DNA of 64,000 nt from Cyanobium_A sp044356035 (GTDB lineage: Bacteria; Cyanobacteriota; Cyanobacteriia; PCC-6307; Cyanobiaceae), in contig JBIKWZ010000001.1 in NCBI GenBank assembly GCA_044356035.1, forward strand, positions 62,001 to 126,000, in the 5' to 3' direction. Every line of letters starts with the position of its first letter. The stretch's first letter is position 1. A program made the position numbers and the translations under genes. Below, one piece after another: positions 16,976 through 26,213 of the stretch. Below the pieces are notes generated by a model, which saw nothing but the letters and a program-made list of their open reading frames with translations, was not told the origin of the DNA and did not search any database.

Positions 16976-17605
16976 TTAGACATCGCGATCAGCGAGCGCC
17001 CGTTGCGCCGCCCTGCCAACCAACCAGACCACAAAGACAGTCGCCAACAGTCCCACGATCCGCAGGGCCCAGGTGCCGGCATCGGCCTCGCCGGAGAGCA
17101 CTTCGCCGAAGCGGGCCACATCACCGGCCAGGGCCCCCAGGCCGCAAAACAAGATCGTGCCGGGCAGGATGCCGATTAAACCAATGGAGTAGTCGCGCAG
17201 GCTCACCTCACTGAGGCCGTAGGCGAAGTTGAGCAGGGAGAAGGGAAAGGCCGGCGAGAGCCGCGTCAGCAGCACCAGCTTCAGCCCCTCCCGGCTCACC
17301 GCCTGCTCGATCGCCAGCAGCTTCGGCACCGCCGCCAGGCGCCGCCTGGCCCAATTGCGCATCCAGGTGCGGCCGAGCAGAAAAGCGGCCTCGGCCCCCA
17401 GGCAGGCCCCTACAAACACGATCAAGCTGCCCCACCAGGTGCCATACAGGGCGCCAGCCAGCATCGATGCCCATACCCCCGGCAGCAACAGGGTTACCCA
17501 GAGGGCGTAAAGGGGCACAAAAGCCAGGGCACCTGCAGGGGAGCGCAGGAGGTCAAGCAACTTGGCTGTCGTCTCAGGATTCAGCCAGTCGCCAGGGGAA
17601 GACAT
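16976..17605 (-). CDS. TVP38/TMEM64 (VTT/DedA-like) membrane protein
   Basis: A 209-residue protein with about five to six hydrophobic segments and the VTT-domain pattern: LLLPGVWASMLAGALYGTWWG, then GRTWMRNWARRRL, LVLLTRLSPAFPFSLLNFAYG and a conserved late LIGILPGTILFCGLGA. Family members move or scramble phospholipids or affect membrane homeostasis in bacteria. The start ATG at 17605 is preferred over an upstream TTG at 17617. It is divergent from the NAD-binding dehydrogenase at 17680. Confidence 0.85.
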   Translation of the reverse strand: MSSPGDWLNPETTAKLLDLLRSPAGALAFVPLYALWVTLLLPGVWASMLAGALYGTWWGSLIVFVGACLGAEAAFLLGRTWMRNWARRRLAAVPKLLAIEQAVSREGLKLVLLTRLSPAFPFSLLNFAYGLSEVSLRDYSIGLIGILPGTILFCGLGALAGDVARFGEVLSGEADAGTWALRIVGLLATVFVVWLVGRAAQRALADRDV

Positions 17606-17679
17606 CAATAAATGCAAGCAATGGTTGGGAGCGGCAGCTGGCCCACTGCCGGTAGCTTGACAGCTGCTTCCAATCAGCC

Positions 17680-18540
17680 ATGGAGATCAGCCTGCTCGGT
17701 ACGGGCCTGCTGGGAGCCGCGATCAGCGAGCGGCTGCTGGCCTGCGGCCACCGGCTCACGGTGTGGAACCGCAACCCCAAGCGCTGCATCCCCCTGCTGG
17801 CCCTGGGCGCCCGGGCCGCCGCCAGCCCCTCTGAGGCCGTAGCCGCCGGCGAGCTGGTGATCACCGTGCTCAACGACGGCCCCACCACCAGCTCCATTCT
17901 GCTGGAGCAGGCCGGCCTGGCCCTGGCGGGCAAGCTTGTGCTGCAAGTGGCCACGATCGCCCCTGGGGAAAGCGAGGCTTTGGCAATTGGCTTAGCTGAG
18001 CTGGGTGCCGAGCTGCTCGAGACGCCAGTGCTGGGCAGCAAGCCAGAAGCTCTCTCCGGCTGCCTACAGCTGATGGTCGGCGGCAGCGCCGCGGCCCTGG
18101 AGCGGGCCCGGCCCGTGCTCGCCCAACTGGGCGGCGAGCCCCACCACCTGGGACCGGTGGGGGCCGCCCTCACTACCAAACTGGCCCTCAATCAATTGAT
18201 TGCCAGCCTCACCCATAGCTTCAGCCTCAGCCTGCACCTGGTGCAGAGGGCGGGCGTGGATGTGGAGAAATTCATGGCGATCCTGCGCGCCAGCGCCCTC
18301 TACGCCCCCACCTTCGACAAGAAGCTGGCCAAGGAACTAGCCGACGACTACGTCAACCCCAACTTCCCCACCGCCCATCTACGCAAGGACCTGCAGCTGT
18401 TTTTACTTACTGCAGCTGACGCAGGACTGAACAGCGAGGGGCTCAGCGGCCTGGCCCAGCTTCTGGAGCGATCCACCGCAGCCGGCCTAGACGACCTCGA
18501 CTACAGCTCCCTGCATCGACTCACGGCAGGGAGCGACTAA
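17680..18540 (+). CDS. NAD(P)-binding 3-hydroxyisobutyrate dehydrogenase-family oxidoreductase
   Basis: A 286-residue beta-hydroxyacid dehydrogenase. An N-terminal Rossmann motif (LLGTGLLGAAISERLL) and a VWNRNPKRC segment that suggests NADP preference are followed by a TPVLGSKPEAL substrate loop and the catalytic lysine in TKLALNQLIASLTHS. Relatives reduce small aldehydes (glyoxylate/succinic semialdehyde reductase, tartronate semialdehyde reductase). The exact substrate cannot be read from sequence. It converges on valS. Confidence 0.85.
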   Translation: MEISLLGTGLLGAAISERLLACGHRLTVWNRNPKRCIPLLALGARAAASPSEAVAAGELVITVLNDGPTTSSILLEQAGLALAGKLVLQVATIAPGESEALAIGLAELGAELLETPVLGSKPEALSGCLQLMVGGSAAALERARPVLAQLGGEPHHLGPVGAALTTKLALNQLIASLTHSFSLSLHLVQRAGVDVEKFMAILRASALYAPTFDKKLAKELADDYVNPNFPTAHLRKDLQLFLLTAADAGLNSEGLSGLAQLLERSTAAGLDDLDYSSLHRLTAGSD

Positions 18541-18546
18541 GCCAGA

Positions 18547-21333
18547 TCAGCCCAAATCCCCCAGACGCCTGCGGGCCAGGGCCGCCTGGGCTTCGGCTTC
18601 GGCCAGGTTTGCCTTGCACTCCAGCACCACCTCAGGTGGGGCCTTATCTCCAAAGTTGGGATTGGCGAGGCGGCCCGCCAGGCCCTTGATCTCCCTATCG
18701 GCCTTGGCGATGTCCTTCTCGAGGCGGCCGCGCAGGGCGTCGAGATCCACCAGGCCATCGATGGGCAATAGCACCTGCAGCTCACCACTCACGCCGGCCA
18801 GAGCCTTGGTGGCAGGGCTGGCGGCAGCGGCGACGGGATCGAGCACCTCCACCCGTTCCGCTCTGGTGAGGGCGGTGATGTCGGGGCTGGCCTCCTGCAG
18901 CAGGGCTGCCAGCTCAGCGCGGCCAGTCACAAACGACACCGGCGCGCTCTGGCTGGGCTTGAGCCCCGCCACTGCCCGCAGGTTGCGCACCACCCGAATC
19001 GCCTCGATCAGCTCGGCAAACTGGGCCTCAAGCTGGTCGTTTAGAGCGGCCTGATCAAGCACCGGCCAGCTCTGCAGGGCCAGGAAGCTGCTCTCCGGCT
19101 GGCCAGTGAGGCCGTGCCAAAGCTCCTCACTGAGGTGCGGCATCAGCGGATGCAGCATCACCAGCAACTCGCCAAGAACCTTGGCCAACACGGCGCGGGC
19201 GGTGCGCTGGTCGGCCAAAGCTGCTGGGCTTGGGTTTTCACCCGGGTTGAGCCGCCGCTTGATCAGCTCCACATACCAATCGCACACCTCGTTCCAGGCG
19301 AACTCATAAAGCCCCTTGGCCGCCTCGCCCAGGCCGTAATTGCCATAGCGCTCAGCCGTTTCGCGGTTCACCCGCGCCAGCCGCGACAGGATCCAGCGAT
19401 CCGCCAGCTGCAGCGCCGCAGCATCGGGTTCGCCAAGAGCGGCGGGCGTTTCACCGTCCAGGTTCATCAAGGCGAAACGGGTGACGTTCCAGAGCTTGTT
19501 GGCGAAGTTGCGCGAGGCCTCCACCGTGGCAGAGGTGTCGGATTTGCGGTCGTAATCGAGGCGGATGTCCTGGCCGGCGCCGGCCACCTCGCGCACCAGG
19601 GCAAAGCGCAGGGCATCGGCGCCATATCGCTCAATCAGCAGCAGCGGGTCGATGCCGTTGCCAGAGGACTTGCTCATCTTGCGGTTCTGTTCATCCCGCA
19701 CCAGGCCGTGGATATAAACGTCTTTGAATGGAATCCACGGGATTTCAGACCCTTCCCCCCCACTCATTAGGGCGCCGGCCATCATCGTCATCCGGGCCAC
19801 CCAGAAGAAAATGATGTCGAAGCCCGTCACCAGCACGCTGGTGGGATACCAGCGCTCCAGGTCGGCAGCATCCGCATCGGGCCAGCCCAGGGTGGAGAAG
19901 GGCCAGAGGCCGCTGGAAAACCAGGTATCGAGGGCGTCGGGGTCCTGCTCCAGCACCACGGGATGGGCGTGGGTGCCGCCGCCAAATTGGGCTTCCGCCT
20001 TCGCCATGGCTTCTGACTCATCGCGGGCCACCACATAGGGCGTGTTGTCGGTAATCACACCGCCCGTTTCACTCACCACAAACCAGGCGGGGATGCGATG
20101 GCCCCACCACAGCTGACGGGAGATGCACCAGTCACGGATGTCGGTGAGCCAGTCGCGATACACCTTGTTCCAGCGCTCCGGCACGAAGCGGGGATCGGCG
20201 TTCTCGAGGGCCTCCCGGCAGCGGGCCGCCAGCGGCTCGGTTTTCACAAACCACTGGGTGGAGAGCAGGGGCTCCACCGGCACCTTGCCGCGGTCTGAGA
20301 AGGGCACGCTGTGGCGGTAGTCCTCCACACGCGCCAGGAAACCTTCCGCCTCCATGGCCGCCACCACGGCCTGACGAGCCTCGAAGCGATCCAGGCCGGC
20401 GAAGCGGCCTGCCGCTTCATTCATGCTGCCGTCCTTGGCCATCACCGTGATCAGCGGCAGGTTGTGGCGCTGGCCGATCGCGAAGTCATTGGGGTCGTGG
20501 GCGGGGGTCACCTTGACGCAGCCCGTGCCGAACTCCGGATCCACGTGGTCGTCGGCCACGATCGGGATCTCGCGCCCCACCAGCGGCAGGGTCACGGTCT
20601 GCCCCACCAGATCGGCATAGCGCGGATCCTTAGGATTCACCGCCACGGCCGTGTCACCCAGCAGGGTTTCGGGACGGGTGGTGGCCACTTCCAGGAAGCC
20701 GGCACCGCTGCTGAGCGGGTAGCGGAAATGCCAGAGGTGGCCGTCCACCTCCTTCATCTCCACCTCCAGATCGCTCACCGCCGAGCCCGAGGCGGGGCAC
20801 CAATTCACCAGGTATTCACCCCGGTAGATCAGCCCCTGCTCGTGCAGGCGGTTGAAGGCCTCGATCACCGCGGCGCTGCAACCGGCATCGAGCGTGAACC
20901 GCTCCCGCCGCCAATCCACCGAGTAGCCCAGGCGGCGCAGCTGGCCCACGATCGTGCCGCCGCTCTCGGCTTTCCAGGCCCAGGCCTGCTCCAGAAAGGC
21001 TTCGCGGCCTAGGTCTTCTTTGCGTTTGCCTTGGGCTTTGAGCTGCTTTTCCAGGATCGTCTGCACGGCGATCGAGGCGTGGTCGGTACCGGGCAGGCAG
21101 AGCACGTTCTTGCCGCGCAGGCGCTGGAAGCGCACGATCGTGTCGATCAGGGCCGTGTTGAAGGCGTGGCCCATGTGCAGGCTGCCGGTGACGTTTGGCG
21201 GCGGAATCACCACGCTGAAGGGGTCGCCGGGGGCAGCGGGATCCGGGTGGAAGGCGCCGCTGCTCTCCCAAGCGTGCTGCCAGCGGCTTTCCGTGCCCGC
21301 CGGGTCGTAGGTCTTGGGCAGGGCGTCGGTCAC
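18547..21333 (-). CDS. valS: Valyl-tRNA synthetase
   Basis: A class I aminoacyl-tRNA synthetase of about 928 residues. The HIGH signature is in PPPNVTGSLHMGHAF, an editing (CP1) domain follows, then KMSKS in RKMSKSSGNGIDP, an anticodon-binding domain and a C-terminal coiled-coil arm. It charges tRNA-Val; a tRNA-Val gene lies in this window at 26484-26555. The frame is open to 21417, but the GTG at 21333 (VTDALPKTYDP) is chosen as the conserved start, leaving 74 bp to the divergent lipoprotein gene. Confidence 0.96.
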   Translation of the reverse strand: MTDALPKTYDPAGTESRWQHAWESSGAFHPDPAAPGDPFSVVIPPPNVTGSLHMGHAFNTALIDTIVRFQRLRGKNVLCLPGTDHASIAVQTILEKQLKAQGKRKEDLGREAFLEQAWAWKAESGGTIVGQLRRLGYSVDWRRERFTLDAGCSAAVIEAFNRLHEQGLIYRGEYLVNWCPASGSAVSDLEVEMKEVDGHLWHFRYPLSSGAGFLEVATTRPETLLGDTAVAVNPKDPRYADLVGQTVTLPLVGREIPIVADDHVDPEFGTGCVKVTPAHDPNDFAIGQRHNLPLITVMAKDGSMNEAAGRFAGLDRFEARQAVVAAMEAEGFLARVEDYRHSVPFSDRGKVPVEPLLSTQWFVKTEPLAARCREALENADPRFVPERWNKVYRDWLTDIRDWCISRQLWWGHRIPAWFVVSETGGVITDNTPYVVARDESEAMAKAEAQFGGGTHAHPVVLEQDPDALDTWFSSGLWPFSTLGWPDADAADLERWYPTSVLVTGFDIIFFWVARMTMMAGALMSGGEGSEIPWIPFKDVYIHGLVRDEQNRKMSKSSGNGIDPLLLIERYGADALRFALVREVAGAGQDIRLDYDRKSDTSATVEASRNFANKLWNVTRFALMNLDGETPAALGEPDAAALQLADRWILSRLARVNRETAERYGNYGLGEAAKGLYEFAWNEVCDWYVELIKRRLNPGENPSPAALADQRTARAVLAKVLGELLVMLHPLMPHLSEELWHGLTGQPESSFLALQSWPVLDQAALNDQLEAQFAELIEAIRVVRNLRAVAGLKPSQSAPVSFVTGRAELAALLQEASPDITALTRAERVEVLDPVAAAASPATKALAGVSGELQVLLPIDGLVDLDALRGRLEKDIAKADREIKGLAGRLANPNFGDKAPPEVVLECKANLAEAEAQAALARRRLGDLG

Positions 21334-21407
21334 GGCGGAGCTGGAGCTGTGGGGCCATGCTCGCAAAGAGTGCCCGCAGCGGGATGATGGTGCAACTCGT
21401 GCCATCC

Positions 21408-22676
21408 ATGGCCCCACCCCCTGCCGCTCAGAAACCGCAACGCCGGCGCAACCGCCTGCTAGGGCTGCTGGGCGGCCTGGCCCTGCTCGCCCCCCTCGGG
21501 GGCTGCACCCTAGGCCGTGAGTTGCCCAACGTGATTTACCTGGCGATCGGAGCCAACAAAGACCAGCTCATCACCGCGGAGCTGAAAGAGCAATTTCAGG
21601 ATCAACTGGTAATGGTGGGAGCGCGATTCCGCCAGATCCACCCCGACACCCATTTTCAGTTCGGCATTTACCCCGAAGATGAGATGGTGGAGGTCATGCG
21701 CCGGCGCAGCCGGAGTGGGCTCGCCCCGGATCTCCTGCTGGTGAATGGCGACACGGCCCTGCGCTTGCGACAGGCCGGCCTGGTGGATCCATTCCCCGTC
21801 CGCAAGGACCAACTGGCCATCTTCAACGAAGAAGAGGTGAGGCGGTTGCGCAGCCCGGATGGGCAACTGGCAGGCTTGCCTTTGCTGGTGCAGACCCAGT
21901 TGAGCTGCTTCAACCGCCAGCGCCTGAGCGAACCGCCGGCGACCTTGCAGGAGCTGCTCAATGCCAGTGCCAACGGTCACCCCATGGGCCTGTCGCTGGA
22001 CCTCTATTACCTGTTCTGGATCGTGGGCAGCACTGGCGCCCTGCCCGCCATTGACCGAGCCGTGCTGGGCCAACCGCTCAACCCGGCCGATCGCCAGGCC
22101 CTGACGGGCTGGCTGGCCTGGCTGCAGAACGCCAGCAACCAGCAGCGGGTCACCTTCTTCCCCGACCAGCCCACCGCCGAAGCCGAATTCAAGGCCGGCC
22201 GGCTCGATTGGATCCCCTGTCGCAGCACCGTGGTGCCCCAACTGCGCCGGGTCATGGGCAGCACCCTCGGGGTCGCCCCCCTGCCGGATGGGGAGGGTCA
22301 CCGGGCCAGCCCGATCAACCGGCTGCGGGTGCTGGCCCTGGGCCGCAGCTCCAGCGCAGCGGGGCGTCGCCGCGCCCTGGCCTTCAGTTTCTACAGCGTC
22401 AACCCGCTCACCCAGCGCACCCTCACCCTGGGATCCCAGACGGTCCTGCCAGCCAATCGCTTCGTCACAGTGCCAGTGCAGAGCTCCCAGGTGCTGGCCG
22501 CCATGGTGGCCGCCGCCAACCAGGGCCTGCAGGCCAACAGCCTGGTGACCCTGGTGCACACCAATGACCCTCGCATTCCCCGCCTGCAGACCCTGCTGAC
22601 CGAGTTGGTGTTCGGGGAGAGCAGCCCCGAGGGCACCAGCACCGAGCTGGTCCAGATCCTGAAGGCACGCCCATGA
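21408..22676 (+). CDS. Extracellular solute-binding lipoprotein
   Basis: A protein of about 422 residues with a lipoprotein signal (hydrophobic LLGLLGGLALLAPLGG followed by a lipobox Cys in GGCTLG), then a family-1-type periplasmic binding fold: NVIYLAIGANK, a PDLLLVNGDTALRLRQAGLV strand-turn pattern, and LPANRFVTVPV near the C-terminus. It resembles sugar-binding proteins but has no ABC permease or ATPase beside it. Instead its stop overlaps the start of an MscS-type channel gene by 4 bp (ATGA), so the two are probably translated together. The ligand is unknown. The ATG at 21408 is chosen among three nearby ATGs because it directly precedes the signal sequence. Confidence 0.8.
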   Translation: MAPPPAAQKPQRRRNRLLGLLGGLALLAPLGGCTLGRELPNVIYLAIGANKDQLITAELKEQFQDQLVMVGARFRQIHPDTHFQFGIYPEDEMVEVMRRRSRSGLAPDLLLVNGDTALRLRQAGLVDPFPVRKDQLAIFNEEEVRRLRSPDGQLAGLPLLVQTQLSCFNRQRLSEPPATLQELLNASANGHPMGLSLDLYYLFWIVGSTGALPAIDRAVLGQPLNPADRQALTGWLAWLQNASNQQRVTFFPDQPTAEAEFKAGRLDWIPCRSTVVPQLRRVMGSTLGVAPLPDGEGHRASPINRLRVLALGRSSSAAGRRRALAFSFYSVNPLTQRTLTLGSQTVLPANRFVTVPVQSSQVLAAMVAAANQGLQANSLVTLVHTNDPRIPRLQTLLTELVFGESSPEGTSTELVQILKARP

Positions 22677-23899
22677 AAGAGCTGCTGCTGGAGATCTTCG
22701 GCTGGCTGGGCTACCTGGAACGACCCACGGTGCTGTTGCAGCTGGCCCTGGTGATCTCTGTTGTGCTGCTCACCAGACGGGCCCGGCGCCGGCGCTGGCT
22801 GCTGGCGCTGCCTGTGATCACCTATACCCCCTTGGGGCTACTGACCCTAGCCGCGGCCTGCGGAGTCCTCGCTGCCCTGGGACTGCCCCAGGGGCTGGCG
22901 AGCCTGCTGGGGCTGCAATGGCTGGGCTGGTACGGCATCAGCCTGCTGCCCCAGCGGCTGCATCAACTCCAATCCCGGCTACTGCGGCCGGCCTACCTGG
23001 TGGGATCTGCCCTGCTGCTGATCCGGGAGGTGGACAACTTCAACGACATCGCCGTGATCCAACTGGGGGAGGTGCTGGGGGTGTCGGTGAGCTTCGGCAA
23101 GCTGTTCAACTCCCTGGTGGTCATCTACCTAGTACTGGTGGGCTGCGGACCACCGGCGGCGGGGGTGGCTTGGCTGATCCAGCGCAGCCTGGGCCTGAGC
23201 GACGGCAGCCGCAAAGCCATGGAATTGATGCTTCGCTACCTGGTGGTGGGCCTGGGGCTGGTGGGGGTGGCCATGCACCTGGGCATCAACAGCACCGCGC
23301 TGATCGCCGTGGCGGGTGGCCTATCGGTGGGGCTGGGCTTCGGCATCAAGGAGGTATTTTCCAACTTTGTGAGTGGCATTTGGCTGCTGTTTGAGGGATC
23401 CGTGCGTCCAGGCGAAGTGCTGATGCTCGACGGTGATCCCTGCGAAGTTCGAAGCCTTGGACTGCGTGCCACCTTGCTATGGCGTGATCGTGACAATGCA
23501 GAACTACTGATCCCCAACCAGACCTTCTTCACCGAAGCGGCCACCACCTACACCGCTAGCGACCGAATGCGCCGCAGCCAGGTATGCATTGGCGCCGCCT
23601 ATCACCACAACCCAGTTGAAGTGATTGCCCTGCTCGAGGCCACAGCTCTCAAGGTGGCAAGGGTGCTTCCCCAGCCGGCCCCCAAAGCCCTACTGCTGAA
23701 CTACGGCGACTCCGCTATTAATTACGCCCTGCGCTTCTGGATTGCCAACCCAATGGACAACGTCGGGATCTGCAGCGAGGTAAACCAAGCAATTTGGCAG
23801 GCCTTCCGCGAAAACAGCGTTGAGATTCCCTTCCCACAGCATGTGGAATATTCCATGCAATGGCCGCCCGAGCACCATCAAACCAATAAATTCACTTAG
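22673..23899 (+). CDS. MscS-family mechanosensitive channel
   Basis: A 408-residue membrane protein with four or more N-terminal hydrophobic segments and the MscS core: pore helix and gate region AVAGGLSVGLGFGIKEVFSNF, followed by SGIWLLFEGSVRPGEVLML and the beta domain (LIPNQTFFTEAATTYT), then an alpha/beta C-terminal domain. Such channels release solutes on hypo-osmotic shock. It is coupled by ATGA to the solute-binding lipoprotein upstream, an unusual pairing. Its 3' end overlaps the convergent membrane protein by 8 bp. Confidence 0.9.
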   Translation: MKELLLEIFGWLGYLERPTVLLQLALVISVVLLTRRARRRRWLLALPVITYTPLGLLTLAAACGVLAALGLPQGLASLLGLQWLGWYGISLLPQRLHQLQSRLLRPAYLVGSALLLIREVDNFNDIAVIQLGEVLGVSVSFGKLFNSLVVIYLVLVGCGPPAAGVAWLIQRSLGLSDGSRKAMELMLRYLVVGLGLVGVAMHLGINSTALIAVAGGLSVGLGFGIKEVFSNFVSGIWLLFEGSVRPGEVLMLDGDPCEVRSLGLRATLLWRDRDNAELLIPNQTFFTEAATTYTASDRMRRSQVCIGAAYHHNPVEVIALLEATALKVARVLPQPAPKALLLNYGDSAINYALRFWIANPMDNVGICSEVNQAIWQAFRENSVEIPFPQHVEYSMQWPPEHHQTNKFT

Positions 23900-24716
23900 C
23901 GCCAGCCCTAAGGCGATCAACTGCCTTTTCCAACAATTCGATCGAGACGTCCTCTGCCGAATTTATGTCAGACAGTCCAAAGGGATTATCAATATCGTCA
24001 ATCAAGCGCAACAATAGAATCACAATAAAGGAAATTACAGCAAGAAAAAATACCGACTCGGGAAGATTTTCGGCCCTCGCCATTACCAAGCCCGCGAAGA
24101 GAAGCACTGAAGCTATGTCTGCCATCCAGTAAACAAGCGGCACAAATGTGGTGTCGCGTATGGTCTGCACCCGATTAATCTTGGCAAGTATTACCGCTAA
24201 ATCCTGCATAAGCCTTCCCCTCAACGTAGATGCATCACCCTTGAACTGCACCGCAGCACCCACCACCTCTGCATGGGCCTGAGTGTGGCGCGCCAGCATT
24301 TGCTCAGTACTTATCCTTTCCTTCAACCAATCCAGCAAGGACTGGCCAAGGCCAGTTACCGCGGCGAGAGCGGCAGCAATCTGAGCCTCAGGGTGATAAA
24401 TCTGAATCGCCTGGATCTCGAGATTAAGCGTCTGAAGAGAGGTTGCTAATTCGGCAGGTATTTTCTCGCTTTCCTTAAAATCGGTGAGCACACCATTCAA
24501 CAAAAAGCCCAATAAAAATATGGTCGAGGCGACCATAGCCGAAAACAGCTGGTTAACACTTAAACGCTCAAGGCCGAAAAAATGAACCCCAACTTTGACG
24601 CCACAAAGCACTAGGACCTGCATAAAGACGCCACGCACCTTGCGCAGACGCCTGAGTCTGGACGCTGAAAACCTAATCAGGGGCAACCTTTTAGTTTGGC
24701 GCAGTTCAGGCTTCAA
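23892..24716 (-). CDS. Hypothetical membrane protein, bestrophin/DUF4239-like
   Basis: A 274-residue protein with hydrophobic helices near residues 60-80 (LFSAMVASTIFLLGFLLNGVL), near 190-215 and near 220-245, separated by a soluble middle (about 90-185) rich in helix-forming residues. The layout resembles DUF4239/bestrophin-like anion-channel relatives, but motif support is weak. The C-terminus has an acidic ISSAED-like segment. Base composition is lower in GC than its neighbours. Convergent with the MscS gene, with 8 bp overlap. Confidence 0.6.
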   Translation of the reverse strand: MKPELRQTKRLPLIRFSASRLRRLRKVRGVFMQVLVLCGVKVGVHFFGLERLSVNQLFSAMVASTIFLLGFLLNGVLTDFKESEKIPAELATSLQTLNLEIQAIQIYHPEAQIAAALAAVTGLGQSLLDWLKERISTEQMLARHTQAHAEVVGAAVQFKGDASTLRGRLMQDLAVILAKINRVQTIRDTTFVPLVYWMADIASVLLFAGLVMARAENLPESVFFLAVISFIVILLLRLIDDIDNPFGLSDINSAEDVSIELLEKAVDRLRAGAK

Positions 24717-24836
24717 GATTTATTCCATTTATATGAGAATTACAGCCCTCCCTTCCCTTCAGAGGTATTGCAGAACACAAGCCTGAGCTCGTCCAGCGCC
24801 TTGGCCCTTAAATTCTTTCAAAAGCACCACAAAACC

Positions 24837-25100
24837 ATGGTTGAAGCCTTCTTGGAAGCAGTCCGTAGCAACGAAGATCTGCAACGCCAGCTGCGCGGCG
24901 TCACAACGGCCGCCGGCCTGGCAGAAGTCGCCGCCCAGGCTGGCCTCAACATCGAAGCCTCTGCCCTAGTGAAAGGCTTCGCCCAGCTGCTAATAGCCAG
25001 CGATGACGCTTTGGCCCTGCGCAACTTTGACAACCTCGGCTGGGATGTGGGTGAGTTGGCCTGGGCCGCCAAAACCTGGGAGCTTGCAGATCAGGCCTGA
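24837..25100 (+). CDS. Nif11-like protein
   Basis: An 87-residue protein with the Nif11 leader pattern: VEAFLEAVRSNEDLQRQL, then GLAEVAAQAGLNIEASALV, an amphipathic helical domain found in leader peptides of RiPP precursors and in free-standing cyanobacterial proteins. No GG or GA cleavage site followed by a Cys/Ser/Thr-rich core is present; the tail is Trp- and Ala-rich (ELAWAAKTWELADQA), so it is not an obvious lanthipeptide precursor. The frame is open to 24696, but the ATG at 24837 begins the domain. It converges on the 2OG-oxygenase gene (10 bp overlap). Confidence 0.7.
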   Translation: MVEAFLEAVRSNEDLQRQLRGVTTAAGLAEVAAQAGLNIEASALVKGFAQLLIASDDALALRNFDNLGWDVGELAWAAKTWELADQA

Positions 25101-25717
25101 GCGAGCCGGCCCAGGTAGCTCTGATAGCTGCCGGCATTGATCCAGCCGGTAGCGATCGTTTTGGTGTGCTCCTCGCTCACCCTGCCCCGGTGGATGTGGG
25201 AGGGGCCAGCTGGAAAGATCACGAGCTTGCCCCGCTCAGCCGACTCGTGGTGATCCTGCCAATGAAACTCGGTGCCCCCCTTGGGCACGTCGTTGCAATA
25301 GAGAATCCAGGCCAGCACACGATGTACCGGCTCGGTGGCCTCGTCGCTGATTGTCCAGTCGCAGTGCCAGCGCTTGAAACCCTCACCAGGGGCGTAGCGC
25401 TGCAGGTTAAAAATCGGATTTACGAACAACTCCTGCTCCGGGCAGCACTGGCGAAAGAGGGCCCGCTCCTGCAGGTAGCGCTCCAGCCCAGCCGTGACGC
25501 CGCGCAGGATCACCTCCGCCATAGCAAAGGCCTCAGGATCGGAGTGGTCGATGGCCACCAGGCTGATATCGGTGGAAATTTTGGCGGGCTCAGTTTTACC
25601 GCCAGGGCCAAAGGCCACCCCGGGCCGCCGCAGGTCAACGCGCCGCTCATAAAAAGCCATCACCCCATCGGCGAGGGCCTCGAAGCCGGCATTGCGATAG
25701 GTAGCAAGCAGATTCAT
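25091..25717 (-). CDS. 2OG-Fe(II) oxygenase (prolyl-hydroxylase-like)
   Basis: A protein of about 208 residues with the double-stranded beta-helix iron site: HCDW (HxD, around residue 117) and a distal His in PSHIHRGRV followed by a basic segment (EEHTKTIATGW) that would bind 2-oxoglutarate. Length and pattern suggest a prolyl/asparaginyl 4-hydroxylase-like enzyme. The start at 25717 shares one base with the stop of the upstream gene (TGATG), which indicates translational coupling and fixes the start. The substrate is unknown. Confidence 0.8.
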   Translation of the reverse strand: MNLLATYRNAGFEALADGVMAFYERRVDLRRPGVAFGPGGKTEPAKISTDISLVAIDHSDPEAFAMAEVILRGVTAGLERYLQERALFRQCCPEQELFVNPIFNLQRYAPGEGFKRWHCDWTISDEATEPVHRVLAWILYCNDVPKGGTEFHWQDHHESAERGKLVIFPAGPSHIHRGRVSEEHTKTIATGWINAGSYQSYLGRLAQA

Positions 25718-26157
25718 CAGGAGCACTCCTGCCAGGGAAGGGCCAGGGCCGCCTCCAACTGCTGCCAGCGCTGAGGCTCCGCCGCCACCCGCCCCAGAAG
25801 ACCCAGCCGCTCCAGCGCCGCTGCCACCCGCCCATGATCCAGAGGGCCAGCGGACCCTAAGGGCAGCACCAACACCTGGGGCTCGGCGGGATCGGCCAGC
25901 ACCCGCAGCTGCAAATCCTCTAGCTCGCGCTCATAAAAGATTCGCCGCATGCGCCCGGTGAGCCCGGGCCCCAGCGCCTCGGCATAGTTCTGCAGCGACT
26001 CACGCTCGCCGCTGCAGCCGCAATTGAGCGCCAGCCAGATCAGCAGCTTGGCCCAGCTATCAGGGCTCCAGAGCGGCTGAAAGCTCTCACGGTGCTGCCG
26101 CACCAACTCGCCAATGGCGAAATCAAACAGGGTTGCCTGCAGGTTGATGGCATTCAT
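25717..26157 (-). CDS. Hypothetical protein coupled to the 2OG oxygenase
   Basis: A protein of about 146 residues with no named domain. It has a hydrophobic/helical N-terminus (NLQATLFDFAIGELVRQHRE), a CGCSGE Cys pair near residue 45 and a QVLVLPLGSAGPLDHGRV C-terminal block. It starts either at 26157 or at the in-frame ATG at 26166. Its stop overlaps the oxygenase start by one base, so it may be a partner or substrate-binding subunit of that enzyme; this is inference. Confidence 0.5.
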   Translation of the reverse strand: MNAINLQATLFDFAIGELVRQHRESFQPLWSPDSWAKLLIWLALNCGCSGERESLQNYAEALGPGLTGRMRRIFYERELEDLQLRVLADPAEPQVLVLPLGSAGPLDHGRVAAALERLGLLGRVAAEPQRWQQLEAALALPWQECS

Positions 26158-26213
26158 GCCTGCCATCCTGCCCAGCTGCCGGCAGACTGCACGGGCATGT
26201 AACTGCCGCACCC

